A stretch of 64,000 nt of DNA from Molossus alvarezi (lineage: Eukaryota > Chordata > Mammalia > Chiroptera > Molossidae): contig CM073886.1 in the NCBI GenBank assembly GCA_037176705.1, forward strand, positions 123,097,001 through 123,161,000. The letters are read 5' to 3'. Below, piece after piece: positions 11,430-22,425 of this stretch. Every line of letters starts with the position of its first letter. Positions within the stretch are counted from its first letter, which is position 1. The notes under the pieces are model-generated. The model did not search any database, had not been told where the DNA came from, and was given only the letters and a program-made list of their open reading frames with translations. Made by a program: the position numbers and the translations under genes.

Positions 11430-11965
11430 CCTTGATAGATGGCAGAATGGCCCTGGTTCTTCCTCATCTGTATCCACATCGCTTTTGATGTGATGGCCAC
11501 TCCTTCTAGAAAGGGGCAAAGTCTATTTCCCCGACTCTTGAATTAGGGTGGGTCTTGAGACTACCTCTGGCCAATAGATGGTGGAAGTGACTGCATGCAG
11601 TGCTGAGGCCTCAAGAACATGTGTATGCTTCTACTTTCTCTTCTGAGCCCCTGATTTCACAATGGAAACAAGCCTGGGCTAGTCTGCTGGGGCGGGGGCG
11701 GGGGAGGGTGAGAGGCCAGATGGAGCTGAGACAAGACATTCCAGCTGAGGCCATTCTAGACCAGCCAGTCCCTGGCCAACCCATCAACCCACCTACTGCA
11801 GACCCATGAGCAAGCCCAGTGAGGACTGGCTGACCTTGGCTCAGCTCAGCAGAGCTGTTCCACCAACCCATACGTTAATGAAAAGTAGTAAATTGTTGTT
11901 ATTAGCCAATGAACTTTAGGGTGATTTGTCATGCAACATTTTTGTGGCAACAGATAACAGAGTTG
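11430..11965 (+). mobile_element. MLT1-type MaLR solo LTR
   Basis: The whole order fits an MLT1 LTR of the ERVL-MaLR group: 'ttgaattagggtgggtcttg' near 11539, 'tctggccaatagatggtgga' near 11566, 'aagcctgggctagtctgctg' near 11670, 'gagaggccagatggagctga' near 11710, 'gaccagccagtccctggcca' near 11759 and the end 'gcaacagataacagag' near 11948. An 86-codon minus frame and a 69-codon plus frame across it are by-products of the LTR. No internal region is attached, so this is a solo LTR. Confidence 0.85.
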
Positions 11966-12049
11966 TCTACCCACAGTCATTTCTTCTCTTTTCTTTGAAA
12001 GCAAAATGTGCTTCCCACAACAGAGGTTGGAATGACATATGTTTACTTT

Positions 12050-12500
12050 TTAAACTTGCTTGCAGGTAGGGTGATCATGTTCTGGCAGATGTACAGAGAA
12101 GCCAACTTGGTGGGAGGGGTGAGGGGAGGGAAATGGTTCTGAGAAACATGTTTGTAGAATGTAGAAATGAGACAGAGTTCTTCTCCTTCCCTTCCTATCT
12201 GCTTCGAACACTATCATTAAAAATAAACACTTGAGCAATAGCAGCCATCTTGTGACCATGAGGCAATGAGCCGATGAACAGCAATCTAACACATTGGAAA
12301 GAACAGAAAGCTGAAAGGGACCTGAGTTTCTGAATGCATCGTTCCGTTGTGGAAACAACCCTGGAACCGTCTCACCTTCTGACTTCTCTACCGTTTCAGT
12401 GTTTATGTTGTTTATTCTAAATGACTCAGTGCAGAAACCAGAGTCCAGTGCTGGGCGGTCTAGTGTGTGACCATTATGCTGCACTAATGGAGCAATGAGT
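12050..12500 (+). mobile_element. Ancient interspersed repeat, class uncertain
   Basis: The stretch 'agcagccatcttgtgaccat' near 12240, followed by 'gaaagctgaaagggacctga' near 12307, resembles a common old mammalian repeat I cannot name with certainty (LTR or DNA transposon remnant). Similar wording occurs near 32,768. The 144-codon minus-strand frame at 12050-12484 lies inside it, which argues against that frame being a gene. Confidence 0.45.
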
Positions 12501-14879
12501 GCTGTGAAGATAATAGAATCCTGAACCCAAGAGGCCCGAGTGAGTATAGCTTGTGGTCATTGATGAGGCTTATTGTTGCCAAACATTGGAGTAGAGTCTA
12601 GCTCCTGACCTGGCCTGGGCTGGAGCGGCGCAGGTGAGACTCCTTTGTCTCCTGGGTAACAGCACCATGGGGGCCAGAGTGTGAGCTTTCATGAGGGAAG
12701 TCAGAAGGATCCTAAAACTGTTCTAAAGGCTCAGAAGCAGCAGGGTGGAGGGAGGAACCACACACCCACTCAATACCCGTCCTGCTCCGTTCCTGAGTCC
12801 AATCTCCAGTGACAACAAAAACTGTCCTCAGTTTGTTTTAAAACTAAAAATTCCTTCATAGTGTCTGGAGTCATTAGATTTCCATATTTTGTAGTATTTG
12901 TTTTATCACAAAATTATTTCATTATTAACAAAGTATCTTTGATCATATAGATCTAATGAAGAAAAACAGGCTTTGTTTACACAGAAGAGCCCATATCAGA
13001 CTTCACACTGGGTCCCACGTTTATTGGTTGCACCATCTCTTTAAAGTCAAGTCCGGAGATGTTTCTGCCCCAGGCATTCCGTGTGGCTTTCTCACTATTC
13101 CTTATCTCCCCAAGTGGTCATGTCCTTTGACCCCTTCTTGTTTCTCTGGTATCTCATTTCTATTGAGTTTCTCCTGGTAGCAATGGGTCTCTCAGCCTCC
13201 ACCTTCATGTGTCATAACTCCTGGTCTGCCTCACACACTCCTGTCTTATCCCCATTATTTGCATGGGTCACCAGCCAACGCTGTCTTGGGCCTCCCACAA
13301 CCCAATATTTCCATAAGTGTACTCATTTATACCTTTTCTTGTTACACAGCTAGAGAACGTCTTGGATAAATCAATCACAATTTTTATCTTAAAAAATACA
13401 GTCCCTCCATCCTCTTCCTTCCCATACCTGACCCCACAACACACAAAAACCTCCAACGTGAAGGTTGGACGTGGAGAAAATGAGAGGACCTCCAGATGGA
13501 TGCAAGTCTTTGTAAAATGCTAAACACCCTGTGCTCAGCATTCTGTGGGACAAGGGACTTAGCGCTAGTCTGTTGTGCACAAAGATATCCGCACTCAAGA
13601 CTAAAAACCCAACCCCTTCCTCAGGGCATCACACCTGCCTGGAAAACGTTGTTGTTGTTGTTGTAAGTAGGCAGGAGCTCCCGGTCCCGGAGAGAAGTCT
13701 GTACCTTTGGCTGGAAGACCTTCCAGGAGCACAGCACACAGCTCATGGGGCATTTTGAAGGAATGGCTCCATCTTTTCTAAGTTACCTGCAAAATGCTAA
13801 CTTGCAGAGATAAAAATGGCCAATCAGCCTGGAGTTTTCCCAGGCAAAGAGAGAGGAAACACAAAACTGCTGACCACTGGCTCCTCCAAGACTGCACACA
13901 ATGACATTGCCCCAATTTCGATGTTGTAACTGCCCCGCCAACCACAGGGCATTTTCCCTTGCAGTAGGGACTCCACCATCCAGGGCCATCTGGAGGGCCT
14001 CAGAGGATCTCCACATGGCAAGTCAGGGAGAAACACGCCAGACCCTGTCCAATCTGCTCGGTGCCAATTTCTGTTCCAAACTGGAAAAAGCTATGTAAAT
14101 GTGGGTACTCTCCAGAGGGAGGCCAGCTTGTTGTCTCCCATAAAAACTTGAAGAATGGGTGCCTGACTTTGGTGAATTCCATCTAACCTCAGCTTTGCAG
14201 ATTGAGAAACCTCATGATTAGCTCACCCCATGATCTAATTTTCAGAGATGGGCTTGCTGAGAAAGACCTACAATTGAAGGACGCCAGACTGTGATGAGAC
14301 TATCTCTAGGGCAGCACCGGTTCCCATGACTGAACCCCTGAATGGTCCGAGGCAAAGCCTGCCTGTCACTCCTCACTCCATTTTAGGGATGATCTTGCCC
14401 ATGGAACCAGAATACTGCCCTTGGACAGTACTCTTTTTCTCTGTTTCTTAGGAAACAGCTTTCCTTGCACAGGTGCGTGCGTTCAAGATCGCACCCCCTG
14501 CTTCTGCAGGCCTTAGGGTCACCCTGCTCATTAAGGTGGCGATGTGTATTTCTGTTCCGGTCTGTTGTGTACCGGTTTCAAAATTTAAAATGTTAGAGAC
14601 ACTTTCATTTTATTTCCAAGTTCCTAGGGGACGCTATCTTACCATCAAGTACTGTCAACAGCTCATCCAGCTGTCCCTTTGCTTGGAGGTCAACACGTGG
14701 GTCCCACTGTCTCCCAGGTGTCCCTCCTAGCTCTATTATTTTGATTCTGTATTATTCTTGGGTTATTCTGTAGCTTTATGGAAAGACCAGTGTCCCTAAT
14801 ATTTCAACTGCCATTAGAGATTCTCTACACCCACATGAAGCTAGAAAAATTCAAGGAACTCTGCTAATTGGATCCGCCA
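12501..14879. other. Unassigned stretch with a GTT microsatellite
   Basis: About 2.4 kb without a supportable gene. It contains a short (GTT)n run at 13648-13664. Frames up to 90 codons occur on both strands and overlap. I see no splice-bounded open exon with a recognisable product. Confidence 0.4.
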
Positions 14880-15430
14880 GTGTTTCCGTCTGGGTCCTCA
14901 CTGCTGCTCAGTAGTTACTTTATTCAGCTCAGTGCTTCTCCATAGCATCCTCCTCTGAACAGAGTCCACACTCCCCCTCTTCCTCCAGCCCTCAAACTAA
15001 CTTCTCTGCCCTTGTTGCTCAATGAAACATTAAAGGTATCTGAATGTGAGTTTTCACGTCAACCCTACAAGTTCCATCTCCTTTTCTTCTCTTTATTCTC
15101 AGAGGAAAAACACCCTTGCCCCTTTCAAACGCTCGTCCCGTACTGCACGCCCTTGATCCTGGGTTTTCCTAGTCCCTCCGAGATTCTGCTGTATTTCTCG
15201 TATTCCCTCTCTCATGAGTTTTCCATTACTCCTTCACGGTGGGCTCCTGCTCCTTGTCTTACAAACAAATGCAGGCCTTCCCCATCTTAAAAAAAAAAAA
15301 ATTTATCTTAACCCTCTACTCTCTTGAGCTGGTATCTTATCTCCCTGCCCTGTCATTTACCCCCGACGTTTTAGAGTGGAGTGTAATTGCCCCCTCCAAG
15401 TCCTCACTGTTCTCTCCCTAAGCCCTTTCA
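14880..15430 (+). mobile_element. LINE L2 fragment, sense
   Basis: Pyrimidine-rich text with the order of L2 ORF2 sense sequence: 'gccttccccatcttaaaa' near 15273, 'aaccctctactctcttgagc' near 15311 and 'tggtatcttatctccctgcc' near 15331. A second copy of the same L2 portion lies at 16150-16375. Both are too decayed to code. Confidence 0.55.
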
Positions 15431-16149
15431 GGCGGCTCTCGTCCCCATCAGGGCTGTGAGGACGGGACAGCATGGACGTTGTCGTTCTCAGGGTCTCCAG
15501 GAGTCGGTGCTGACTCCATCCCCATTGCTGTACCAAACCAGCTCTCTTGCCAATGGGAAGAAATCGGGGAAAGATGCTTGATGCTGTATGTAGGAGCAAA
15601 TCTATTTGTCACAAATTTCAACGAAGGGTTGTGAGGAGAAAAGCAAGACAAAAGGGCCTTCCACATAGTCCTGAGTTAGAGAAAACAGCTAATGAGTTCA
15701 TTGGTCACCATCAACACAAAACCAGCGTGTACATTATAATTTGAGAGTAAAATTCCATTGACTACAACAAGCATATTCTAGCAAAAATTCCTCTTATAAG
15801 AAATATAAAGTGTCTACATATAAGTTTTACAACAACTACGCAAAGGAAGATTTGTGCTAATCATAGCTTAGTAGTCAAGGTTTACATTCCATGGGAGATA
15901 CGATAAAACTTTCGGGGTTAGAAGCAGAAAAATCACAGGAGAGCTTCTTGCCTTTTTCAATAAACAATTCAGTTTTATGATGACAAGATACAGAGTATGT
16001 ATAGATTTAACTTAAACAGGAACTTCCCCCACCTGGATAATACTTCTTATTCTTTGTCTTATAGTAACTGGTATGTATAATTTCATGTCTTCTTTATTTT
16101 TACAACCAAAGATGATTTTAATCCAGCACCTTGATATCTTTAAAACACT

Positions 16150-16375
16150 TTTGTCAACAGTTTCTTTCTGTCCAGATGGTTCTTTCTTTATTGGTTCCTA
16201 CTTATCTCATAAAAAAGCTCAGGCCTTCCAACTCCTAAAAAGACAAAAAAGTCTTATTTCAACCCTGCTCCCTTTTGAGTTAGCCTCTCATGCTTATCTT
16301 TTCTTATTCTTAAAACCTTGAAGGTAAAGGCTATACTGTCTATCTCTACCCCAAAATTTCTTCTTAACCATTGTG
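16150..16375 (+). mobile_element. LINE L2 fragment, sense
   Basis: It repeats the layout of 15230-15380: 'caggccttccaactcctaaa', an A-rich run, then 'caaccctgctcccttttgag' and 'ttagcctctcatgcttatct'. It overlaps the same part of L2, so the two are separate insertions or an old duplication. Confidence 0.5.
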
Positions 16376-16591
16376 ATTCATTGTGATTCATATGATATTA
16401 TAATGATTTTTTTAATGAGATTCAGTCAATGTTTTAGGGGCTTATACATTTTTATTTTCATAGAATCAACTTTAATCAGCAACTATATGTCAGATGCTTT
16501 GTATATGGTTGTCTTGTTTAGTAATCATAACTGCACTGAAGTAGGTACCCCCCCCCATTTAATAGTTAAGAAAAAGATGGCTTTTGTTTGT

Positions 16592-16820
16592 TTCTTTTTT
16601 TATCCTCACCCGAGGATATTTTTGCATTTATCTTCAGATAGAGTGGGAGGGAGAGAGGGAGCATCAACATGAAAGAGACACATCGATTGGTTGTCACCCA
16701 CACAAAACCAACTAGGGCCGGGGACAAACTGCAACCAAGGTATGTGCCCTTAGTGGGAACCGACCCGGAGTCCCTGGTCCACAGGCTGGCGCTCTCACTG
16801 CTGAGCGAACAGGCCAGGGC
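16592..16820 (-). mobile_element. VES SINE, reverse orientation
   Basis: Minus-strand VES with tail 'aatatcctcgggtgaggata', (CT)n region, middle 'accttggttgcagtttgtcc' and head 'ctggcctgttcgctcagcag'. An imperfect TSD may be 'taagaaaaagatg' (from 16566) and 'taggaaaagatg' (from 16821). The 99-codon minus and 83-codon plus frames are SINE-derived. Confidence 0.93.
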
Positions 16821-16899
16821 TAGGAAAAGATGTTCAAGAACATTGCAGAACCTGGTCACAGCCACCCACCTGGGAACATGTGGAGTTTGGATTCACCCT

Positions 16900-17330
16900 A
16901 TCACAGTCAGGATTCCCTAGCTGCAAGCAATAGAAACTAAGGTTGGCTGATTTCAGTCCAGAATGAATTGACCACGTGGTTAGATCGTTCACAGACCCCA
17001 GGCAAGATCCAGATTTTGGGCTGTCTAGCTAAGCGTGGTCCTTTTCCAGCCAGAGGTGGATGGGTAAGGACAATTCTGAAAGCTCCGACCACTGTAGCTC
17101 TTACTGCTGACACTGTGAAATGGGCACTAGATGCACTAACCCTATCACTGCCCCCGGAACCTGATATTTCTGCAGCCCCTGCCACCACCAGGGAGGACGT
17201 CGTCATCCCATGACATGAGGCAGAACATCGGTCCTGGGCCTGTACTCTTGCTACATGGTTTCTTGAGAAAGCAAGTCTGGAATTTTTTATGTCTATAGAG
17301 GGAAATAGGTTTTTGCTTCCCTTCAAGAAT
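16900..17330. other. Possible ancient repeat, unclassified
   Basis: The start 'gattccctagctgcaagcaa' and the following sequence resemble an old mammalian repeat of the kind seen near 62,500, but the family is not clear. A 129-codon minus frame and an 81-codon plus frame overlap here and have no recognisable domain. Confidence 0.35.
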
Positions 17331-17484
17331 TATTATAGTTTGTGTGTGTGTATGTGTTGGGGAACAGGGTGTATCCTAAATTAAGAAAGTTGGGTTCATG
17401 TACTGAATGGTCAAAAAGAAAAAAATTCCATTACCAGAAATGTGTCTGACTCCAAGTCTTTCCTATACACAGTGAAACACTTTG

Positions 17485-17722
17485 TTTTTTTTTTTTTAAT
17501 CCTCATCCAAGGACATTTTTCCATTTTTTGTACAGAGTGGGAGGAAGAGAGAGAGAGGGAAACATCGATGTGAAAGGGACACATCGAGTGGTCGCCACCC
17601 ACACAACCAACCAGGGCCGGGGACAAACTGCAACCGAGGTACATGCCCTTAGCGGGAACCGAACCCGGGTCTCTCCGGACCGCAGGCGGACGCTCTAACC
17701 GCTGAGCCAAACCGGCCAGGGC
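17485..17722 (-). mobile_element. VES SINE, young copy with exact TSD
   Basis: A minus-strand VES SINE with head 'ctggccggtttggctcagcg', B-box 'gggttcggttcccgc' and the tail 'tccttggatgaggattaaaa'. An exact 17-base TSD, 'cacagtgaaacactttg', lies at 17468-17484 and 17723-17739. The 104-codon minus frame is SINE plus flank. Confidence 0.97.
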
Positions 17723-17859
17723 CACAGTGAAACACTTTGAAAGTCACCAACGATCCCAGTCTAATGATGTCCTCGCTCATCGTCTTTGGTAACAGCTATA
17801 AAGATCTGACACTTTTGAGTTCTATCTCTTTCCTTCCTTTCTTCATTTGTTTATTCTTT

Positions 17860-18345
17860 CCTAGAAAGAAATCAATTTATTGTTTTTACATAACAAAAAA
17901 GTAGAAAAGAAATAAAGAAAAGAATAAAATTCAATGGAAGAGAAGATAGGCAAAAAATAGAGAGAATAAATAAAAACAAAAGTTGGTTCTTTAAGGCAGT
18001 AATAAAATTAATAAACCCACAGGTAGACTGATAAAGAAAAGAAAGAAAAAGAAAACAAAACACAAATTAGGTGACATCTGTACAGATCCTACAGACATTA
18101 AGGGGATGGTAATGGGCATATTAAAAATAACTTCATGATGCTACATTTCACAACTTAGAACAGTGGATAATTTTCTTGAAAAAGACAACTTTTCGAAATT
18201 ATCAAAACTAAAAATAGAAACGGTAACTACCGCTATATTTGATAAAGAATTCTAATCCATAATTAGAAATCTCCCCACAAAGGAAATTCCAGACCCTGAG
18301 TGGCTTCATTTGTGAATACTACCAAACTTTTAAGTAAGACTTCAT
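17860..18345 (+). mobile_element. L1 ORF2 (reverse transcriptase region) fragment, sense
   Basis: Sense L1 ORF2 wording in order: 'aacaaaagttggttctttaa' near 17976, 'ataaaattaataaacccaca' near 18001, 'tagactgataaagaaaagaa' near 18024, 'ctccccacaaaggaaattcc' near 18271, 'tggcttcatttgtgaatact' near 18301 and 'accaaacttttaagtaag' near 18321. This is where the reverse transcriptase domain begins. Stops and deletions break every frame, so it is dead. Confidence 0.85.
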
Positions 18346-18916
18346 ATATATGAAATATATCTAGCTGCAATTATGCCTGCCTACAGAACACCAAGGAGAT
18401 ACTAATGGGTAGGGATACACGTAGACCAAGTTGATAGTTTGTGGTTGTGCCAGCAATTTGCCGAGCTGGAGAACAGCTTAAGAGCATCATCTAAGATTTC
18501 ATGCCTGGTGCAGAGGACCTGCCTAAACAGAGGCAAATGGATTAAATGGTTTGTTCCAGTTCTTTCTAGACCTTGACATCTGGTCTTTAACAGGACACAC
18601 ATAATAGATGTCACATGTAAAACTGAAATATCTGTTTATCAGCAGCTATTCGATATACATGCACATATGTACATTTCAGATGTGCACTTACACTAAATAT
18701 ATTTCATGTAAATATAGACATTTATCTCCTTAAATATTTACTTATCTAATCTTTGTTGCCATGCATTCAATCATCATTGTTACTGTTTTACAAACTCCTG
18801 ATTTTCTGGTAGTGCACTGTTTATAATCAAATACAGTGAAACTGGAGTATCGCATCAAATCTAAACAGAAAGTGACAAAACAAGTACATGAGAATGACCA
18901 TTAAATAATTCCCTTA

Positions 18917-19143
18917 AGGCCCGGTTGGTGTGGCTCAGTGGTTGAGCATCGACCCATGCACCAAGAGGTCACTGGTTCGATTCCCGGTCAGGGCACATGC
19001 CCAGGTTGTGGGCCCGATCCCCAGTGGGGGGCATGCAGGAGGTGGCCAATCGATGTTCTCTCTCATCGATCTTTCTATCTCTCTCTCTTCCTTCTTCTCT
19101 CTCTAAAATCAATAAAGAAAAAATATTTTTAAGAAATAATAAA
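18917..19143 (+). mobile_element. VES SINE, short-tail type
   Basis: The same variant as at 801: head 'ccggttggtgtggctcagtg', 'actggttcgattcccggtca', 'ttgtgggcccgatccccagt', (TC)n and 'aaaatcaataaag'. The two copies agree very closely. A loose TSD around 'cattaaataattccctt' (near 18900) and 'cattaaaaaaatagttcc' (near 19144) is possible. Confidence 0.95.
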
Positions 19144-19633
19144 CATTAAAAAAATAGTTCCTTTAATAGTTGAGGTCATCTGTGTTGAATCCTGGGAGTA
19201 TTCAGATTTTCCATCAGCTTCTCCTCCTTTTCCTCCAGAACCACATACCCAATTTTTTAAAAAAAATATTCTAATATCATAGGGTTGTGTTTGGTTTTTT
19301 TAAAATCCTACTTTATAAAAACAATCTTTTTGGAAGAGATCATATTAAAAGCCAAATATGTATTCTGAGAATCTGCTTGTGATGTGCCAACTAGAGACGT
19401 GTTTGCAATGCCTACCTGAGTGCGCACATTGTACACCTGGACAAAATTTTAGGCAAAAATGTGAGTAGCATCCTTTGTCCTAGTCTGAGCCTAAGCTAGA
19501 TCCCTGATTCAAATACTTCTAAGGGCACATTTACAGAAGTCTGTGCCCACAGAGGACGGAGACAATTTCTTGGGAAGACGTGATCCTAAGGAGAGGATGA
19601 GACTGTGTGTCCCGGTAAGAAGCCTGGTCCTAG

Positions 19634-19805
19634 CAGGGGTGGGGAACATTTTTTCTGCCAAGGGCCGTTTGGATATTTATACCATCATTCGCAGGCCATA
19701 CAAAAGCATCAACTTAAGCATTAGCCTGCTCTATTTGGTCTTTGGTGAGGCGTGTGATGTGAGCTGGTATTGATTTTGAGGGCTGTACAGGGCCGGACGT
19801 TCCCG
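19634..19805 (+). mobile_element. hAT DNA transposon, left end
   Basis: It starts with the terminal sequence 'caggggtggggaacatttt', followed by 'tctgccaagggccgtttgga', 'tatttataccatcattcgca' and 'ggccatacaaaagcatcaac'. These are hallmarks of hAT-family elements known in vesper bats. A degenerate candidate right end, 'caacattcccccacccc', lies near 19,927 in inverted sense, but without a matching 8-base duplication. The true right edge is therefore unresolved, and no transposase frame was recognised. Confidence 0.75.
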
Positions 19806-20561
19806 CGGGAGTGGCAGCTCCCTGCCAGTGCCCCCATGACAGCTTGTCTAAGTCTAGAGGACAGAGAAGACCGGGAGGCAAAACTCTGGGAGACACTGGG
19901 GCAGCGCCGTGGTGCGCGGAGCGGGCAACATTCCCCCACCCCACCGCAGTAGAGTCTGCCACTCCCCAAACCGCGACGCATGAGCAGGATGGTGCAGTGC
20001 CAGCTGGGAGCCAGGTCTGGGAAGCACACAGGATGGTGTCTCGGGAGGTGGCAGAGGCAGCCAAGCTCAGCCGACACGTGTGCACAATGGTGGGGAAGCA
20101 TCTTCAGGTACTGGGGACGGTCAGAGGCCTGCGATGACCCCCAGGCTTGGCAGGAATGGCAGCGGAGGGGTCAGAGTGGGGGAAGAGGGGAAAGTGTGTA
20201 AAAATGTGTTTGAGAAGTGTCCACGATGTATAATGTGTTTGGGAAAGTTTATTGGGAACCGAGGAAGGAGAGAAGATAATCATCTCTGAAGAAGTTTATC
20301 AGGTCTTTTGCAATCATGCATGTCTTTAAAAAAACACTTGTTGAAAGTATTAATTCTCAAATAAGGCACAACTTGAATCTGTTTTTGTAATTTTTATTAG
20401 CTGTATCACAAAGAGTTGATTAAGTATTTTCGTTGAGCCTGACAAATCAAATACTTGACTTTCAATTTCATAACAAGTAATAACAGATTTTACTCACCAC
20501 ATCAGTATGAACGACATCTCAAAAGATTCCAAATTTTAAAGAAAAAAAATCTTATGGTGGT
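19806..20561. other. GC-rich segment beside the hAT end
   Basis: To about 20,200 the sequence is GC-rich and open on both strands (123 and 126 codons minus, 108 plus), with no transposase or other domain that I recognise. It could be the interior of the hAT element. From 20,300 it becomes A/T-rich with nothing recognisable. Confidence 0.4.
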
Positions 20562-20753
20562 CAGTGGTTCTCAACCTTCCTAATGCCGTGACCCTTTAAT
20601 ACAGTTCCTCATGTAGTGGTGACCCCCAGCCATAAAATTATTTTCGTTGCTACTTCATAACTGTAATTTTGCTACTGTTATGTCTTAGGCGACTCCTGTG
20701 AAAGGGTCATTGGACCCCCAAAGGGGTCGCAACCCACAGGTTGAGAACCAGGG
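20562..20753 (+). mobile_element. SPIN/URR1-like nonautonomous hAT transposon
   Basis: A nearly complete element of about 192 bp. The left terminus is 'cagtggttctcaacctt'. The right terminus 'aggttgagaaccaggg' is its inverted copy with 13 of 16 end bases matching. The body has 'taatgccgtgaccctttaat', 'gttcctcatgtagtggtgac', 'aggcgactcctgtgaaaggg' and 'ccaaaggggtcgcaacccac', the signature of the SPIN/URR1 group. The flanking 8-mers ('atggtggt' and 'tgacatag') do not match, so no target-site duplication is visible. It has no coding capacity. Confidence 0.9.
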
Positions 20754-21283
20754 TGACATAGATGATCAGATTACGAGACCGAGGGTATCCTACCAGGGGT
20801 GAGAGGGGTGGCACAATTTATGATGAAAACGTAAGGGTGTAAAAGGGGGAGGGGATTGCACAAGGGTGGAGAAGCAGCAGGGATGCGGGTCACTGAACGA
20901 CGCTCTGAAATACCTCCCCCAGCTCCGCGAGGTGGCCTTCGACACGAGGCGCTGCTACGTGAGCTCAGGGAGCAGCCTGTGCTCTGCCGGCCCGTGCTAG
21001 TCACCAGCTCTGGGCACTGCGGACCGCAGTGCAAACCCTGAGCCAACGCAGCCGGCCAGTCGGAGGGGGTGTAAGCTGGGTGGATGAAACAGGGTGGAGT
21101 ATCGGAGAGGGAGGCACAGAACCTTTACGAAAGCCGAGTGTCTAAGGGCTAGAGAGAGCCTGAGCGGCACAGGGCCAGCGGTCTTTAGGCAGGTAAACCA
21201 AGGTGCAAGGGCATCTGGAAGAAAGAGCGGGACACGGAAGTCGTGCTGACTGAGGGGAAATAGTGTGGGCGATCCAGATAAAA
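20754..21283. other. Unassigned GC-rich stretch
   Basis: Frames of 91 codons (minus) and 61 codons (plus) overlap. No domain was recognised. The text 'ctgagccaacgcagccggcc' near 21,039 looks like a VES head on the minus strand, but the sequence beyond it does not follow. Confidence 0.35.
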
Positions 21284-21510
21284 GCCCTGGCCAGTGCGGC
21301 TCAGCGGTTAGAGCACCGGCACATGGACCAAAGAGTCATGGGTTCGATTCTGGTCAACAGCACGTACCTTGGTTGCACTTTGGTCCCCGGCCCTGGTCAG
21401 GGTCACGCGGGAGGCAACCCATCGATGTGTCTCTCTCGCATTGATGTTTTTCTCTCTCTCTCTGTCTGGAAATAAAATGGAAAAATATCCTCGGGTGAGG
21501 ATTAAAAAAA
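21284..21510 (+). mobile_element. VES SINE
   Basis: Head 'ccctggccagtgcggctcag', B-box 'gggttcgattctgg', middle 'gtaccttggttgcactttgg', (TC)n and tail 'tcctcgggtgaggattaaaa'. It is slightly diverged. No clear TSD was found. The 108-codon minus frame that overlaps it is SINE-derived. Confidence 0.95.
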
Positions 21511-21639
21511 AGAGTGAAGGACACCAGGGTAAACTGACGTCACTGATGCTGTAAACAGAGGCTGGGCGACTAACAGTAGAAAAACTATGCATTGGATTGT
21601 ATGATGCCAACGGTATTTTTCTACTTTTGCCCATTTTTT

Positions 21640-21850
21640 ATCTGCTCAACAGAGTGTGTGTATCTATATAATATATAATGATATAATTTATATATCACCA
21701 AAGTTATGTGTACTCACTACATTGGTTTATTATATATAATTATATATGTTATATAATTACATATCACAATTATATGTCGTCACTAAATTTGAAAATATTA
21801 ATATGTCATTGTGTACATTACACATATAATTGATAAAATGACTAAATTTG
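21640..21850. repeat. A/T-rich low-complexity tract
   Basis: Irregular TATA/ATAT-rich text such as 'tatctatataatatataatg', with no transposon ends that I can define. Confidence 0.7.
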
Positions 21851-22244
21851 TCAAGTTAGCTGTTTGTAAATTGGAGTGGAATGCAGCAATGAGCACCGTA
21901 CTCATGAGCTGATATTATTTTCTTAATTGTTGAGACATTGTTGCCTGCTCAGGCATCATAGTTTTCTCAGTTCAAATACTCACTTGGGCCATGGCAAGGA
22001 CATAATGCCGTTGACCTTCATGATTAATACTCCCTCGGAACAGCTTCGTTTTTCTGTAATTTATTCCCTGCTGGTGAGCAGAGACAGTCTGCTGGCTGGG
22101 GCTGCACAGGCCAGGTTCTCAGCACTGTCTGCACAGCTACCGGGGCCTTGGCACACTGTGTGCCTTCTTGCCTCACCTCAGAAGGGTGTGCAGGAGTGAG
22201 GCCGGCTTTCCCGGCAGCACAGCATGGCGGCAGACGACAGGGCT
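21851..22244. other. Unassigned stretch
   Basis: Opposing frames of 90 (plus) and 91 (minus) codons overlap with no recognisable product. No repeat family was identified. Confidence 0.35.
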
Positions 22245-22425
22245 GGGACCCAGGACTCCGACTGCTGTCTCTGGCTCGCCCCGGTGCGCCCCGTAACAAG
22301 TGACTTGGGACTCAGTGTTATTATCTGTTGAATGGGAATGATAACACCCGCTCTGCTTGTTCTGGGTTGTCACTGGGATTCAATGAGATTGTGTGAGGCA
22401 GCGAAATACTTTGAAAATATCAGCT
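22245..22425 (+). mobile_element. MIR SINE, sense
   Basis: Decayed MIR order: 'taacaagtgacttgggactc', 'ttattatctgttgaatggga', 'atgataacacccgctctg' and 'gggattcaatgagattgtgt', ending 'gcagcgaaatactttgaaaa'. Confidence 0.75.

Noticed and set aside
20840..21060. A possible degenerate VES copy on the minus strand, from 'ctgagccaacgcagccggcc'
   Set aside because: Only about 20 bases match the VES head. The adjoining sequence does not follow the VES body.
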